DNA of 64,000 bases from Bradyrhizobium sp. (GCF_016219575.1 NZ_JACRMG010000005.1:62001-126000); one strand, 5' to 3'. Shown: positions 8,313 to 19,302, numbered from the stretch's first letter. The notes: generated from the letters alone by a model not told the origin. Translations and numbers: made by a program.

Positions 8313-9041
8313 ATGGTTAATGACCGCCAGAGCCTGGATTTGACCACGTCTGCCGGCCCCCCCGGGGGACCGGCGGTCGAATGGCGGATATCCGATTCTC
8401 GCGTGCCCTATCCGGAAGCGGTGGCGGAGATGGAATCGCGCGCCGCGGACATTGCCGCCGGCAAGGCCGGCGAGCTGGTCTGGCTGCTGGAGCACCCGCC
8501 GCTCTATACCTCCGGCACCAGCGGCCGGAACGAGGATCTGCTCGACCCCCGCTTTCCCCTGTTCACGACCGGCCGCGGCGGCCAGCTCACCTATCACGGC
8601 CCGGGCCAGCGCGTGGCCTATGTGATGCTCGACCTCAAGCGACGCCGTCCGGACGTGCGCGCCTATGTGGCCGGGCTGGAAGAATGGATCATCCGTACCC
8701 TCGCCCACTTCAACGTTCGCGGCGAACGGCGCGAGGACCGCGTCGGTGTCTGGGTCAAGCGCCCGGACAAGGGCGAAGGCCATGAAGACAAGATCGCCGC
8801 GATCGGCGTCCGCCTGCGCCGTTGGGTTTCCTTCCACGGCATCGCGATCAATGTCGAGCCGGACCTGTCGCACTTCTCCGCCATCGTGCCCTGCGGCGTG
8901 GTGGACCCGCGCTACGGCGTCACCTCGCTGGTCGATCTCGGCCATCCCGTCACCATGGCCGATGTCGACGTCGCACTCCGCCAGGCGTTTGCCGAGGTGT
9001 TCGGGCCGGTGGAGACACGGCTGCCGGAAGCCGCCGGCTAA
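8313..9041 (+). CDS. lipB: Lipoyl(octanoyl) transferase LipB
   Basis: A 242-residue cytosolic enzyme that moves octanoate from acyl carrier protein to the lipoyl domains of 2-oxoacid dehydrogenases and GcvH. It has the family signature [12 protein letters not shown] (88-99), the catalytic Lys in DKIAAIG (Lys160) and the nucleophilic Cys in IVPCGV (Cys194). Length is normal. No lipA is adjacent. The C-terminus stops five bases before the stop of the convergent tautomerase gene. Confidence 0.95.
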   Translation: MVNDRQSLDLTTSAGPPGGPAVEWRISDSRVPYPEAVAEMESRAADIAAGKAGELVWLLEHPPLYTSGTSGRNEDLLDPRFPLFTTGRGGQLTYHGPGQRVAYVMLDLKRRRPDVRAYVAGLEEWIIRTLAHFNVRGERREDRVGVWVKRPDKGEGHEDKIAAIGVRLRRWVSFHGIAINVEPDLSHFSAIVPCGVVDPRYGVTSLVDLGHPVTMADVDVALRQAFAEVFGPVETRLPEAAG

Positions 9042-9046
9042 CGACC

Positions 9047-9475
9047 TCACGCCGCGGCGCGCTGCGGCGCTACCTCGAGCTTGCCGGCAATGTAGCGGCG
9101 CTCCTGGGTCAGGCCGCCGAAGCCGTAGGCGTCGCCCTTGACTTCGTCGACGTGCAGGTAGGTCTCCTCGTGCAGCGGCCCGAGCAGTTCGCCCATGCGC
9201 GAAAACATCGCGGCGAGATAGGCCGCCTTCTCGTCCTTGGTGTTGGTGCCCTCGCTGACATGGGTGTCGATCCAGTAGCTCGCGAGCCTCTGCTCGGCGA
9301 GCGACTTGCCGCCGGCGAACCAGTCCGCGGCGTCGGCCGCCTTGACGATGACGGCGGTAACCTTCGGATCCTTGTGCAGGATGCTTGCGGTGAGGTCGGA
9401 GACGGCGGCGGCGATCTCTGACTTCAGCGACGGCCGCTCGCGCGGCGTGGAATAGGTGACGGTGATGAGCGGCAT
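9047..9475 (-). CDS. 4-oxalocrotonate tautomerase family protein
   Basis: 142 residues beginning MPLITVTY, which leaves Pro as the first residue after Met removal; the amino-terminal proline is the catalytic base of this superfamily. The motif DWFAGGKSL and the C-terminal QERRYIAGK fit the longer tautomerase_3-like members that act on small enol or keto acids. The substrate is unknown. It is divergently transcribed from a LysR-type regulator with a likely operator between them, so it is probably a target of that regulator. Confidence 0.78.
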   Translation of the reverse strand: MPLITVTYSTPRERPSLKSEIAAAVSDLTASILHKDPKVTAVIVKAADAADWFAGGKSLAEQRLASYWIDTHVSEGTNTKDEKAAYLAAMFSRMGELLGPLHEETYLHVDEVKGDAYGFGGLTQERRYIAGKLEVAPQRAAA

Positions 9476-9550
9476 GACGGGTCTCCCTGAGACGGCTGCG
9501 CGGTTATCCGCGCAACCGGGAAACTAGACCTCCACCCATCATTTTGATAC

Positions 9551-9577
9551 CTTATCTTAGATCATATCAGTGATAAG
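9551..9577. promoter_or_regulatory. Inverted repeat between tautomerase and LysR genes (putative LysR operator)
   Basis: CTTATC at 9551-9556 and GATAAG at 9572-9577 form a dyad with a 15-base AT-rich spacer in the 118-base divergent promoter region. LysR-type regulators typically bind T-N11-A-containing interrupted dyads in exactly this position. The dyad is seen; the regulator assignment is inferred from the divergent layout. Confidence 0.45.
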
Positions 9578-9593
9578 CATAAGTGATGATACG

Positions 9594-10442
9594 ATGACCG
9601 CGCTGGATATCCCGACCGTGCAGGCCTTCCTGCTGGTGGCCGAACTCGAGAGCTTCACCCGCGCCGCCGAGGTGCTCGGCACCACGCAGGCCGCCGTCAG
9701 CATGAAGCTGCAGCGGCTGGAGGCCGCCTTGCGCAAGCGTCTGGTCGAGCGCTCGCCGCGCGCGGTTCGGCTCACCGCCGACGGCACTGCATTTCTTGCC
9801 CCGGCCCGCGCGCTGATCGAGGCGCATGACCGCGCGCTTTCGCCGGAGCGGCCGGCCACGCAGCAATTGTCGCTCGGCATCAGCGATCATGCTTCGGGGC
9901 CCGAACTCGTCCCGCTGATGGAGCGGCTCAACGCGGTGGCGCCGCAGCTCGCGCTGTCGGTCACGATCGGTTTCTCGCGCGAAATCCTCGATGCCTACGA
10001 CTCCGGGAAGCTCGACGCCGTCATCGTGCGCCAGGAAGGCAGCCGGCGCGGCGGCGAAAAACTCACCGAGGACGAATTCGGCTGGTTCGCCGCGCCACGC
10101 TTCGGCTGGCGCCGCGGCGAGCCGCTGAAGCTGGCGACCCTCGCCCCGCCCTGCGGCGTTCGCGCGATCGCGCTGCGCGCGCTCGACAAGGCCGGTATCG
10201 CCTGGAGCGAGGCCTTTGTCGGCGGCGGCGTCACGGCGGTCGCGGCCGCGGCGCTGGCCGGGCTTGCGCTGGCGCCGCTGGCGCGGCGGGTCGCGCCGCC
10301 CGGCCTGATCGACATGGGACCCGCGCTCGGCCTGCCGCGGCTCGGGACCTCGAGGGTGATGCTGTATTCGCGGGTGAGCGATCCTGCCAGGCGCACCGCC
10401 TTGCGCACGGTTTCAGCCACCTTCCGCAGCGCAGCCGGCTAG
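9594..10442 (+). CDS. LysR-family transcriptional regulator
   Basis: About 282 residues. The N-terminal winged helix-turn-helix is clear: IPTVQAFLLVAELESFTRAA, then GTTQAAVSMKLQRLEAAL and the wing RAVRLTADGTAFLAPAR. The remainder is a LysR substrate-binding (periplasmic-binding-like) domain. The ATG at 9594 places Thr-Ala-Leu-Asp just ahead of the HTH; a GTG at 9570 would fall inside the operator. Divergent from the tautomerase gene. The effector is unknown. Confidence 0.88.
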   Translation: MTALDIPTVQAFLLVAELESFTRAAEVLGTTQAAVSMKLQRLEAALRKRLVERSPRAVRLTADGTAFLAPARALIEAHDRALSPERPATQQLSLGISDHASGPELVPLMERLNAVAPQLALSVTIGFSREILDAYDSGKLDAVIVRQEGSRRGGEKLTEDEFGWFAAPRFGWRRGEPLKLATLAPPCGVRAIALRALDKAGIAWSEAFVGGGVTAVAAAALAGLALAPLARRVAPPGLIDMGPALGLPRLGTSRVMLYSRVSDPARRTALRTVSATFRSAAG

Positions 10443-10535
10443 CCGCTGGTCGACCCCACGGGCCAGGATTGTCCCGATACGCCGGAACAAAATACCCGGC
10501 CCGCGCGTTTAGGGCGGTTACGGCGGGGCAATTGG

Positions 10536-12059
10536 ATGTTCGGAAAAGACAGGCAAAGACACCGCGATCTCTTTGAAAGCGAACGCAATTTCCGCCTCCT
10601 GGTCGAGGCGGTGACCGACTACGCCCTCTATATGCTCGACCCCGCCGGCGTGATCACCAGCTGGAATATCGGCGGCCAGCGCATCAAGGGATACACGCCC
10701 CGGGAAATCCTCGGCCAGCATTTCTCCCGCTTCTATACCGAGGCCGACCGCGCCAGCGGCAAGCCGAAGCGCGCGCTGCAGATCGCGCGCGAACAGGGCC
10801 GTTACGAGGAAGACGGCTGGCGGGTGCGCAAGGACGGCACCTTCTTCTGGGCCAGCGTCGTCATCGACCCCATCTACGAGGACGGCCAGCTTGTCGGCTT
10901 CGCCAAGATCACCCGCGACATCACCGAACGCCACGACGCCCAGCTCAAGCTCGAGCAGATGCAGAAGCAGCTCGCCGAGTCGCAAAAGCTCGATGCGCTC
11001 GGTCAACTGACCGGCGGCGTCGCGCACGACTTCAACAACCTCCTGATGATCATCAGCGGCAGCCTTCACACCCTGAAGAAGGGCACGGGCGACGACGCCA
11101 GGAAGCTGCGTGCGGTAGCGGCGATCGAAACGGCGACCCGGCGCGGCGCGGCTCTGACCAGCCAGCTCCTGACCTTCGCGCGCCGCCAGAGCGTCAATCC
11201 GCAGACCATCGACCTCGGCGAGCGCATCAACGCGATACGCGAGGTGCTCGATACCGGCGTCGGCCGTTCGGTGGCGCTGCAATTCGAGATTCCCGGGACA
11301 GTCCTGCCGGTCACCGTCGACGTCGCCGAGTTCGAGACCGCGCTGGTCAACCTCGTGATCAACGCCCGCGATGCCATGCCGGGCGGCGGCACCATCACGG
11401 TGTCGGCGCATGCCCACCCCGGCAACGGGGAGACGGACGGAAAGGACTATGTCGCGGTCACCGTGAAGGATAGCGGCGTCGGCATCGCACCCGACGTGCT
11501 CGACAAGATCTTCGATCCCTTCTTCACCACCAAACCCGTTGGCAAGGGCACCGGCCTCGGGCTGTCGCAGGTGCACGGCTTTGCCCATCAGGCAGGCGGC
11601 ACGGTGAAAGTGGCGAGCGAGATCGGCAAGGGGACCGCGATCACCATCCTGCTGCCGCGCGAAAGCAAGGCACCGCAGGTCGCCGCCGCCCGGGCCGCCG
11701 AGAGCGGCGGCAGCGGCACCGTCCTGCTGGTCGAGGACAATCCCGATGTCGCGAGCGTCAGTTCGAGCCTTCTCGAACAACTCGGCTATGCCGTGCGGCG
11801 GGTGGCGGATGCCGAGGCTGCGTTGCGCGCGATCGAGCTCGACGGCATCGACCTCGTCTTCTCCGACATCGTGATGCCGGGCAAGATGGACGGCCTCGAA
11901 CTGGCGCATCGCTTGCGGCAAATCCGTCCGGCACTGCCGATCCTGCTCGCGACCGGCTACAGCGACGCAGCCGTCAACGTGCGCGGCGAGTTCCCGATCC
12001 TGCGCAAGCCCTACGAGATCCACGAGCTCAGCCAGGCAATTGCAAAACTGCCGCGGTAG
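10536..12059 (+). CDS. Soluble hybrid histidine kinase: PAS - HisKA - HATPase - receiver
   Basis: 507 residues without membrane segments. A PAS domain (about 20-130, with RDITERH at its end) is followed by a short coiled coil, an H-box GGVAHDFNN (His164), an ATPase domain with N-box [10 protein letters not shown] (272-281), G1 DSGVGI (312-317) and GTGLGLSQ (338-345), and a C-terminal receiver with DNPDV, the phospho-acceptor Asp444 in VFSDIVMPG and Lys491. This is a phosphorelay protein in which the kinase and its receiver are fused. No dedicated output regulator is adjacent. The signal is unknown. Confidence 0.9.
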   Translation: MFGKDRQRHRDLFESERNFRLLVEAVTDYALYMLDPAGVITSWNIGGQRIKGYTPREILGQHFSRFYTEADRASGKPKRALQIAREQGRYEEDGWRVRKDGTFFWASVVIDPIYEDGQLVGFAKITRDITERHDAQLKLEQMQKQLAESQKLDALGQLTGGVAHDFNNLLMIISGSLHTLKKGTGDDARKLRAVAAIETATRRGAALTSQLLTFARRQSVNPQTIDLGERINAIREVLDTGVGRSVALQFEIPGTVLPVTVDVAEFETALVNLVINARDAMPGGGTITVSAHAHPGNGETDGKDYVAVTVKDSGVGIAPDVLDKIFDPFFTTKPVGKGTGLGLSQVHGFAHQAGGTVKVASEIGKGTAITILLPRESKAPQVAAARAAESGGSGTVLLVEDNPDVASVSSSLLEQLGYAVRRVADAEAALRAIELDGIDLVFSDIVMPGKMDGLELAHRLRQIRPALPILLATGYSDAAVNVRGEFPILRKPYEIHELSQAIAKLPR

Positions 12060-12090
12060 CCTTTCGCAGAAGAGGATGCACGGAGGAAGC

Positions 12091-12906
12091 ATGGTCGCAA
12101 CCGACAAGGCGTTCACCGGCTCGGTCCCGCAAGTCTATGAGCGCTTGCTGGTGCCGCTGATCTTTGCGCCCTATGCGCGCGATCTCGCCGCGCGGATTGC
12201 GCAAGTCGGCCCGCGGCGGCTGCTGGAGACGGCGGCGGGCACCGGGGTCGTCACCCGGGCGTGCGCCGCGCAACTGCCCGCGGACGTCGCCATCACCGCA
12301 ACCGACCTCAACGAACCGATGCTGGCGGTGGCGAAAGCCGCCCTGCCCGATCCGCGCATCGAATGGCGGCAGGCCGACGCGCTGGCGCTGCCGTTCGACG
12401 ACGCAAGCTTCGACGTCGTCGCCTGCCAGTTCGGCGCGATGTTCTTTCCCGATCGCGTCAAGGGTTATGCCGAAGCACGCCGCGTGCTCGCACCGGGCGG
12501 CCGGCTGCTCTTCAACGTGTGGGACCGTATCGAGGAGAACGAATTCCCCGACACCGTCTCGCAGGCGCTGGCGCAGGTTTTCCCGCATGACCCGCCGCGC
12601 TTCATGGCGCGCACGCCACACGGCTATCACGACCGGGACTTGATCCGCAGCGACCTGCAACGCGCCGGCTTCACCGACATCGCCGTCGAAGCCGTCGATC
12701 ACGTCAGCCGCGCGCCGTCGCCGCGCGAGCCGGCGGTGGCCTTTTGCCAGGGAACGCCGATGCGCAGCGAAATCGAGGCACGCGGCGCGCCGGGGCTGGA
12801 GGCAGCCACCGACATGGCCGAACAGGCGCTGGCGCAGCGTTTCGGCGGGGGCGCCATCGAGGGTCGCATCCGCGCGCTGGTCGTCTCGGCAACCGCCCCG
12901 CAATAA
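12091..12906 (+). CDS. Class I SAM-dependent methyltransferase
   Basis: 271 residues. Motif I is LLETAAGTGVVTRA (about 46-59), the acidic end of beta 2 is ATDLNEPML, and FDVVACQFGAMFFPD matches the motif II/III region of UbiE/COQ5-like methyltransferases. Substrate not assignable. The ATG at 12091 has a near-perfect CGGAGGA five to eight bases upstream, which settles the start. It lies 31 bases after the kinase gene. Confidence 0.85.
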   Translation: MVATDKAFTGSVPQVYERLLVPLIFAPYARDLAARIAQVGPRRLLETAAGTGVVTRACAAQLPADVAITATDLNEPMLAVAKAALPDPRIEWRQADALALPFDDASFDVVACQFGAMFFPDRVKGYAEARRVLAPGGRLLFNVWDRIEENEFPDTVSQALAQVFPHDPPRFMARTPHGYHDRDLIRSDLQRAGFTDIAVEAVDHVSRAPSPREPAVAFCQGTPMRSEIEARGAPGLEAATDMAEQALAQRFGGGAIEGRIRALVVSATAPQ

Positions 12907-12922
12907 GACGCCTTGGTGCGAG

Positions 12923-14398
12923 TCAGTACTTCGCGGCCACGACCGACGGCGCGCCGAACTTGTAGCTGACGCCGAAGCGGACGATGTCCTCTTTCACCTG
13001 GCGCGACCAGGACAGGCCGCAGGCGCCCGCGGGCAAGCATTGCGTGGCGGGATTGAGCAGCAGCGTGTTGGTCACGGTGCCGAAATCGGCATGCAGATAT
13101 TCACCACGCACCAGCCAGTTGCTGGCCAGCATCCATTCCACGCCGGCGCCCGCAACCCAACCGGTCACGGCGTTGGAGAACTTGGCGACAGTGAAGTTGG
13201 CGCCGGTGCTGTTGGCGCAGCCGGCCACCCGGCAGTCGGTGGCAAGGGTCGTGTCCACGGTGGTGAAGGCGGCGCCGCCGGTGCCATAGAGCATCCAGCG
13301 GTCGAAAGCGACGCCGAGGCGACCGCGCACCGTCGCCATCGATCGCGTCTCGCTGTTCACATAGCTGTAGCCGAACGAATTGTCGAAGCAGGGAACGCTG
13401 AACATGTCGGTCTGGCGGCAGAACGCGTAGCGCGGCTTCATCCACTGCCCGTCGGCTTCGACGCCGGCGACGAAGTTCCTGGCGAATTGCCAGTTGTAGC
13501 CGGCGTGGACGGCGGCGAGGAACGACGTGCCGTTGGCGAGCTGGTTTTGCCTGAGATTGGCGAACAGCGGATTTGGATCGACCTGGAAGAAATTCGACTG
13601 CCCGTTGCCGCCCTGCACGACGCCGCCGAGATCGGCGCCGACATAGAAGCCGGTCCAGCTCACGACCGCCGCGACCGCGGGAGCCTTGGTGTAAATCCTG
13701 GCGGGCGGCGGCGCGGGCGCGGCAAAGGCGTAGTTGATGCCGGCGCGGACCATGTCGGCTCGGAAGCTGACCCTTTCCGGCGTACCCGGGATGATCTCGA
13801 ATATCGCCGCAGAACCGAGATCGACATGAAGATATTCGAGCTTCGCCGACCATTGCGGCGCGAACTTCGCCTCGATGCCGACGCCTGCGGTCCAGCCCGG
13901 GCGGAAGGCACTGCCCTCGGCGCCGATCAGCCCGTCATATCCCCTGAGATGGCCGACCGCGGCGCCGCCGGTCAGATAAGGCAGCACCCAGCCATTGGCC
14001 CCCATGGCATAGCCAACCCTGCCGCGCAGCGTGCCGAACGCATCCAGCTGCGTGCTGCAGGGATGCGCAAACAGCGCCGGCACCCCGCAAACCGAGGAAC
14101 TGCCGTAAATGTTGGCAAAGGAGTAGTCGCCCTCGATGCCGAACACGAGGGGACCCGATTGCCAATTATAGCCCAGCGTCAGGCCGGCGAAGCCGCCATT
14201 GACGGCATAGTGGCCGTCACCAACGATCTCGACATTCTGAAGCACCACCCCGTTGTCGCGCTGGTCGGAATGGCCGGTGCCGTAGCCGGCGCTCACGCCG
14301 CCATAGGCCCCGTTCCAGGATTGCGCCTTGGCCGGCGCGGCCATCGTCGCTGCCAACAGCACAGCGCCTGCGAGAGATGCAGCGGTATGTCGAATCAT
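12923..14398 (-). CDS. Outer-membrane protein with two tandem beta-barrel domains
   Basis: 491 residues: signal peptide MIRHTAASLAGAVLLAATMAAPAKA, then SWNGAYGGVSAGYG, the hallmark of rhizobial OMP-b-brl 8-stranded barrels. A second equivalent start, WTGFYVGADLGG, occurs after about residue 250, following a Pro/Ala-rich linker. Each half shows barrel signatures such as LTLGYNWQSGP, GVGIEAKFAPQWSAKLEYLHVDLG and, in the second half, GAGVEWMLASNWLVRGEYLHADFG, and the protein ends in a short conserved VRFGVSYKFG segment. Two complete barrels in one chain, or one 16-stranded barrel, are both possible. Role probably structural or porin-like. GGGGCAGGA precedes the ATG at 14398. Confidence 0.82.
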   Translation of the reverse strand: MIRHTAASLAGAVLLAATMAAPAKAQSWNGAYGGVSAGYGTGHSDQRDNGVVLQNVEIVGDGHYAVNGGFAGLTLGYNWQSGPLVFGIEGDYSFANIYGSSSVCGVPALFAHPCSTQLDAFGTLRGRVGYAMGANGWVLPYLTGGAAVGHLRGYDGLIGAEGSAFRPGWTAGVGIEAKFAPQWSAKLEYLHVDLGSAAIFEIIPGTPERVSFRADMVRAGINYAFAAPAPPPARIYTKAPAVAAVVSWTGFYVGADLGGVVQGGNGQSNFFQVDPNPLFANLRQNQLANGTSFLAAVHAGYNWQFARNFVAGVEADGQWMKPRYAFCRQTDMFSVPCFDNSFGYSYVNSETRSMATVRGRLGVAFDRWMLYGTGGAAFTTVDTTLATDCRVAGCANSTGANFTVAKFSNAVTGWVAGAGVEWMLASNWLVRGEYLHADFGTVTNTLLLNPATQCLPAGACGLSWSRQVKEDIVRFGVSYKFGAPSVVAAKY

Positions 14399-14572
14399 TC
14401 CTGCCCCACGAATCAGCTGCTGAATCGTAGGAGGCAGCCAAGCGTTCGCCACAAATAGTTTTGGGATAAGCGTCGCATTCCCGTCGCGTGTTGCACAAAC
14501 GCCGCTTCAGGTTGAAGCGCGCCGCTCGGGCAATTTACGACTCGTTAACGGATGGCGGCGCGAAGCCATCGC

Positions 14573-14713
14573 CTAGCGCTGTCCCGGCCGCCAGGAGAGG
14601 TCGTCGGACCACAGGTAGATCGCAATCGCGGCAAGGCACATCACGAGGCCGATCCAGAAAATCGGCGAGTGATGGATGGGACGGCGGTCTCGTTTAGAAG
14701 TCGATGGCTCCAT
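14573..14713 (-). CDS. 46-residue single-pass membrane microprotein
   Basis: The minus strand encodes MEPSTSKRDRR, a His-rich turn, then one hydrophobic helix (IFWIGLVMCLAAIAIYLW) and a short polar tail SDDLSWRPGQR before TAG. AAGGA lies eight bases ahead of the ATG at 14713. The basic N-terminus followed by one helix predicts N-in orientation. It is 24 bases downstream of the acylphosphatase gene in the same direction, so it is likely co-transcribed. No family recognised. Real small membrane protein rather than noise, judged by SD and composition. Confidence 0.6.
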   Translation of the reverse strand: MEPSTSKRDRRPIHHSPIFWIGLVMCLAAIAIYLWSDDLSWRPGQR

Positions 14714-14737
14714 GCGAATGATCCTTGCCTTCCTGAA

Positions 14738-15037
14738 CTAGATCGTGGGCAACACCGAAAATCTCTCGCCCGCATAGCGCAGCTTGAGCTGCTCGTCGTC
14801 GGCCGTCTCGCTGGTCACGCTGTCGACCCGCGCCGACGGCGGGCCGTGGCGGCACAGAGCGACCATTTCGGCGACGACCGTCGGCGGTCCGGCAAACAGC
14901 GCTTCGACGCTGCCGTCCCCGCGGTTGCGCACCCAGCCTTCGAGCTTGCACTGGCGCGCCTGATGATCGAGCCAGGCGCGGTAGCCGATGCCCTGCACCC
15001 GGCCGCGGATCGTCACCTGCAGGATCGCATGGCTCAT
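14738..15037 (-). CDS. acyP: Acylphosphatase
   Basis: 99 residues, the normal size for the family. The phosphate-binding signature [12 protein letters not shown] (11-22, catalytic Arg20) and the second signature [12 protein letters not shown] with the catalytic Asn38 are both intact. It hydrolyses carboxyl-phosphate bonds of acyl phosphates in the cytosol. Its ATG overlaps the stop of the upstream ICL/PEP-mutase family gene by four bases (ATGA), so the two are translationally coupled. Confidence 0.93.
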   Translation of the reverse strand: MSHAILQVTIRGRVQGIGYRAWLDHQARQCKLEGWVRNRGDGSVEALFAGPPTVVAEMVALCRHGPPSARVDSVTSETADDEQLKLRYAGERFSVLPTI

Positions 15038-15900
15038 TTCTTCGGCCCGAGGAATTCGGCGGTGCGCGCCTTCATCGCGGCATCGCGCGTGACCTGCGCA
15101 GTCAGGTCGGAAGACGCCAGCCCCTTCAGATTCCTGGGCGCAGTGCCTTCACGCAGCGCTTTGAGCGTCTCGTAGACGGCCTGCGTGGCGGCGGCAAAGG
15201 GCGCATGGCCCTGCAGCGCGATCCTCACGCGCCGGCCGGCGAGCCAGGCCGGATCGCTCATCTCCTCCGGCGCGCCGCCGAGCACGATCGGCAATCTCGT
15301 TGCCGCAGAAATCGCTTCCAGTTCACCGCGCGACTTGATGCCGGTGAAGAACAGCGCATCCACGTCGACCGCCTCATAGGCCCTCGCCCGCGCAACCGCA
15401 TCGTCGAGCGAGGTGACCGAGGTTGCGCCGGTGCGGCCCATGATGACCAGCGAGGGATCGCTGCGGCCGTCGAGCGCGGCCTTCATCTTGCCGACGCCCT
15501 CCTCCAGCGAGATCAGCTCCGTCTTCGCCTGCCCGAACGCCTGCGGCAGCAGCGTGTCTTCAATGGTGAGGCCGGCCGCGCCCGCCGTCTCCAGCTCCTG
15601 CACCGTGCGGCGCACATTGAGCGCATTGCCATAGCCGTGGTCGGCATCGACCAGCACCGGCAATTCCGCCGCGCGCGACATCCGCCGCATCTGCTCGCAA
15701 AGCTCGGTCAGCGTGATGAGCGTGATGTCGGGATCGCCGAGGACGGCGAGCGAGGCTACCGAGCCGCCGAACATGCCGAGCGGAAAACCGAGATCCTGCG
15801 CGATGCGGATCGAGGTCGCGTCATAGACCGAGCCGGGGCGCACGCACACGCTTCCCTTCAGGATCGCGCGCAATGCTTCGCGTCGTTTACGGAAGGCCAT
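15034..15900 (-). CDS. ICL/PEP-mutase superfamily enzyme, probably oxaloacetate decarboxylase type
   Basis: 288 residues forming a single alpha/beta barrel. [11 protein letters not shown] (83-92, metal-binding Asp pair), the SVYDATS loop near 24-30 and TIEDTLLPQ (about 114-122) place it in the isocitrate lyase / phosphoenolpyruvate mutase superfamily. The KKCGH loop of isocitrate lyase is absent, and length and motifs resemble the oxaloacetate decarboxylase (PA4872-like) branch; the exact reaction is not proven. The ATG at 15900 is preceded by GAGGAGA; a TTG at 15912 is less likely. Coupled to acyP downstream. Confidence 0.78.
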   Translation of the reverse strand: MAFRKRREALRAILKGSVCVRPGSVYDATSIRIAQDLGFPLGMFGGSVASLAVLGDPDITLITLTELCEQMRRMSRAAELPVLVDADHGYGNALNVRRTVQELETAGAAGLTIEDTLLPQAFGQAKTELISLEEGVGKMKAALDGRSDPSLVIMGRTGATSVTSLDDAVARARAYEAVDVDALFFTGIKSRGELEAISAATRLPIVLGGAPEEMSDPAWLAGRRVRIALQGHAPFAAATQAVYETLKALREGTAPRNLKGLASSDLTAQVTRDAAMKARTAEFLGPKK

Positions 15901-15917
15901 GGCTCTCCTCAATCCAC

Positions 15918-15998
15918 GTCATTGCGAGCGAAGCGAAGCAATCCATCGTGCGGCGAAGGAAGCGTGGATTGCTTCGTCGCTGCGCTCCTCGCAATGAC
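15918..15998. repeat. Palindromic intergenic repeat, family R1
   Basis: Starts GTCATTGCGAG and ends CTCGCAATGAC, with internal arms AAGCAATCCA and TGGATTGCTTCG, so the whole 81-base unit folds on itself. It fills the gap between pccA and the ICL-like gene. Related copies occur at 33676-33830 and, in part, at 31190-31247. Confidence 0.85.
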
Positions 15999-16001
15999 GG
16001 T

Positions 16002-18017
<2,016 letters not shown>

Positions 18018-18158
18018 GTTCTTTGCGGGCTTGGCTTTTTGGCGGGTTTCCTCGCCGCCTGTGGTACAGCAAAACCAAGCAGAGGCAACGGTATTAGTGG
18101 TACTTATCGCTTTGAAATGCCCAGCGCTAATCGCCCACAATCCGCTGCCCGATGCGGC

Positions 18159-18368
18159 TCAGCCCGAATAGGTCTGGAATCTCCCCCGCGCATAGGCATG
18201 CGAAACCGCCTTCATCAATTCGGCGACCTCGTTTTCCAGATAGTTGTTGGCCAGGATCAGCGCGCGGATGGTCGCGCGCACGTCGCCGTCACAGGCCTGG
18301 ATTGCCTGGTCCACCGCCGCCTCCAACCCCGCCTCGTCGGTGTTCTCGGACTGGGGATGGAAAGGCAT
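18159..18368 (-). CDS. 69-residue protein of unknown function, candidate SOS-regulated gene
   Basis: Small acidic-to-neutral helical protein (MPFHPQSENTDEAGLEAAVD, then QACDGDVRATIRALILANNY and LENEVAELMKAVSHAYARG). There is no signal peptide or membrane segment. The central IRALILANNYLENEVAEL helix looks amphipathic and may mediate dimerisation. No family assigned. The interest is in its promoter: a perfect GTTC-N7-GTTC LexA-type box lies 35 bases upstream of the ATG, next to a TTGACG hexamer, so DNA-damage induction is plausible. Confidence 0.7.
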   Translation of the reverse strand: MPFHPQSENTDEAGLEAAVDQAIQACDGDVRATIRALILANNYLENEVAELMKAVSHAYARGRFQTYSG

Positions 18369-18402
18369 CAGGCGGTTCCGGGATCGAAGCGAGGATTACA
18401 AT

Positions 18403-18429
18403 GTTCTTCTTTTGTTCTGGTTTCGTCAA
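18403..18429 (-). promoter_or_regulatory. Alphaproteobacterial LexA-type (SOS) box with adjoining -35 element
   Basis: GTTC at 18403-18406 and GTTC at 18414-18417 are separated by seven bases (TTCTTTT), which is the direct-repeat GTTC-N7-GTTC operator of alphaproteobacterial LexA, with the T-rich spacer usual for it. Read on the minus strand, TTGACG (18429-18424) lies immediately upstream and could be the -35 of the 69-residue gene. The plus-strand permease starts 126 bases away, so it is a less likely target. Confidence 0.6.
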
Positions 18430-18542
18430 TCGTCCCCAGCGATTTTTCCCGTCTCACCCAAGATGCTAAAGGGCAGCCTCCGTAGTTCTCCTGACCAGAA
18501 CAAAGTTCCCGAATACCTCCTGATGGTACCAACAAGGCCGGC

Positions 18543-19241
18543 ATGAGCGATTTCACCCAAGCCGTCGTTTCGGCCTTCGCGTTGATCGCGCGGCTCGATC
18601 CGGAACTGTCCGGTATCGTGGCGCTGTCGCTGCGGGTCAGCCTGACGGCGAGCCTGATCGCGCTGGTGATCGGCGCGCCGTTCGGCGCCTTTCTCGCCGT
18701 CCGGCGGTTTCGCGGGCGACAGGCGGTGATCGTGGTGACCAACGCCTTCCTCGGCCTGCCGCCGGTGGTGGCCGGGCTCGGCGTCTTCCTGCTGCTGTCG
18801 CGCTCGGGTCCGCTGGGCTCTGCCGGCCTCCTGTTCACGCCGACCGCGATGATCATCGCGCAGTCGGTGCTGGCGATGCCGATCGTGGTGGCGCTGGTGC
18901 ACCGGCCGGCCTCGCTGCTGTGGGCGGAGTATTCCGACCTCGCGCGCATCGACGGCCTCTCCACCCTGCGCAGCATCGGGCTGATGTTCTCGCTCGGACA
19001 CGGCTCGATCCTGACCGCCTTCCTCGCCGCCTTCGGCCGCGCCATCGCCGAAGTCGGCGCCATCATCATCGTCGGCGGCAATATTGCAGGCTTCACCCGC
19101 ACCATGACGACGGCGATCGCGCTGGAAACCAGCAAGGGCGACCTGGCGCTGGCGCTGGGGCTCGGCCTGATCCTGCTGACGCTGAGCATTCTGGTTTCCA
19201 CCGTCGCACTGGTCTTCGTCGGCCGGGTCGCTGGAAAATAG
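18543..19241 (+). CDS. tupB: TupB-like ABC transporter permease (tungstate/molybdate type), orphan
   Basis: 232 residues with about five or six membrane helices. The inner-membrane permease signature EYSDLARIDGLSTLRSIG through FGRAIAEVGAIIIVGGNI is that of the tungstate TupB branch, close to ModB. Normally it works with a TupA binding protein and a TupC ATPase, but neither flanks it here: upstream is a 69-residue gene on the other strand and downstream a nuclease-fold protein. Either the partners are elsewhere or the gene is a remnant. No frameshift or truncation visible. Confidence 0.8.
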   Translation: MSDFTQAVVSAFALIARLDPELSGIVALSLRVSLTASLIALVIGAPFGAFLAVRRFRGRQAVIVVTNAFLGLPPVVAGLGVFLLLSRSGPLGSAGLLFTPTAMIIAQSVLAMPIVVALVHRPASLLWAEYSDLARIDGLSTLRSIGLMFSLGHGSILTAFLAAFGRAIAEVGAIIIVGGNIAGFTRTMTTAIALETSKGDLALALGLGLILLTLSILVSTVALVFVGRVAGK

Positions 19242-19302
19242 CCGTCTTTGCCGTGCAGGTGCCTGTGCTAGAAATTCTTGCGTGAATGGGAATGGTGTTT
19301 TC

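Noticed and set aside
18481..18520. GAACAAAGTTC near 18499 as a second LexA or Cheo-type box
   Set aside because: Spacing (three bases) does not fit either the GTTC-N7-GTTC or the GAAC-N4-GTTC form.
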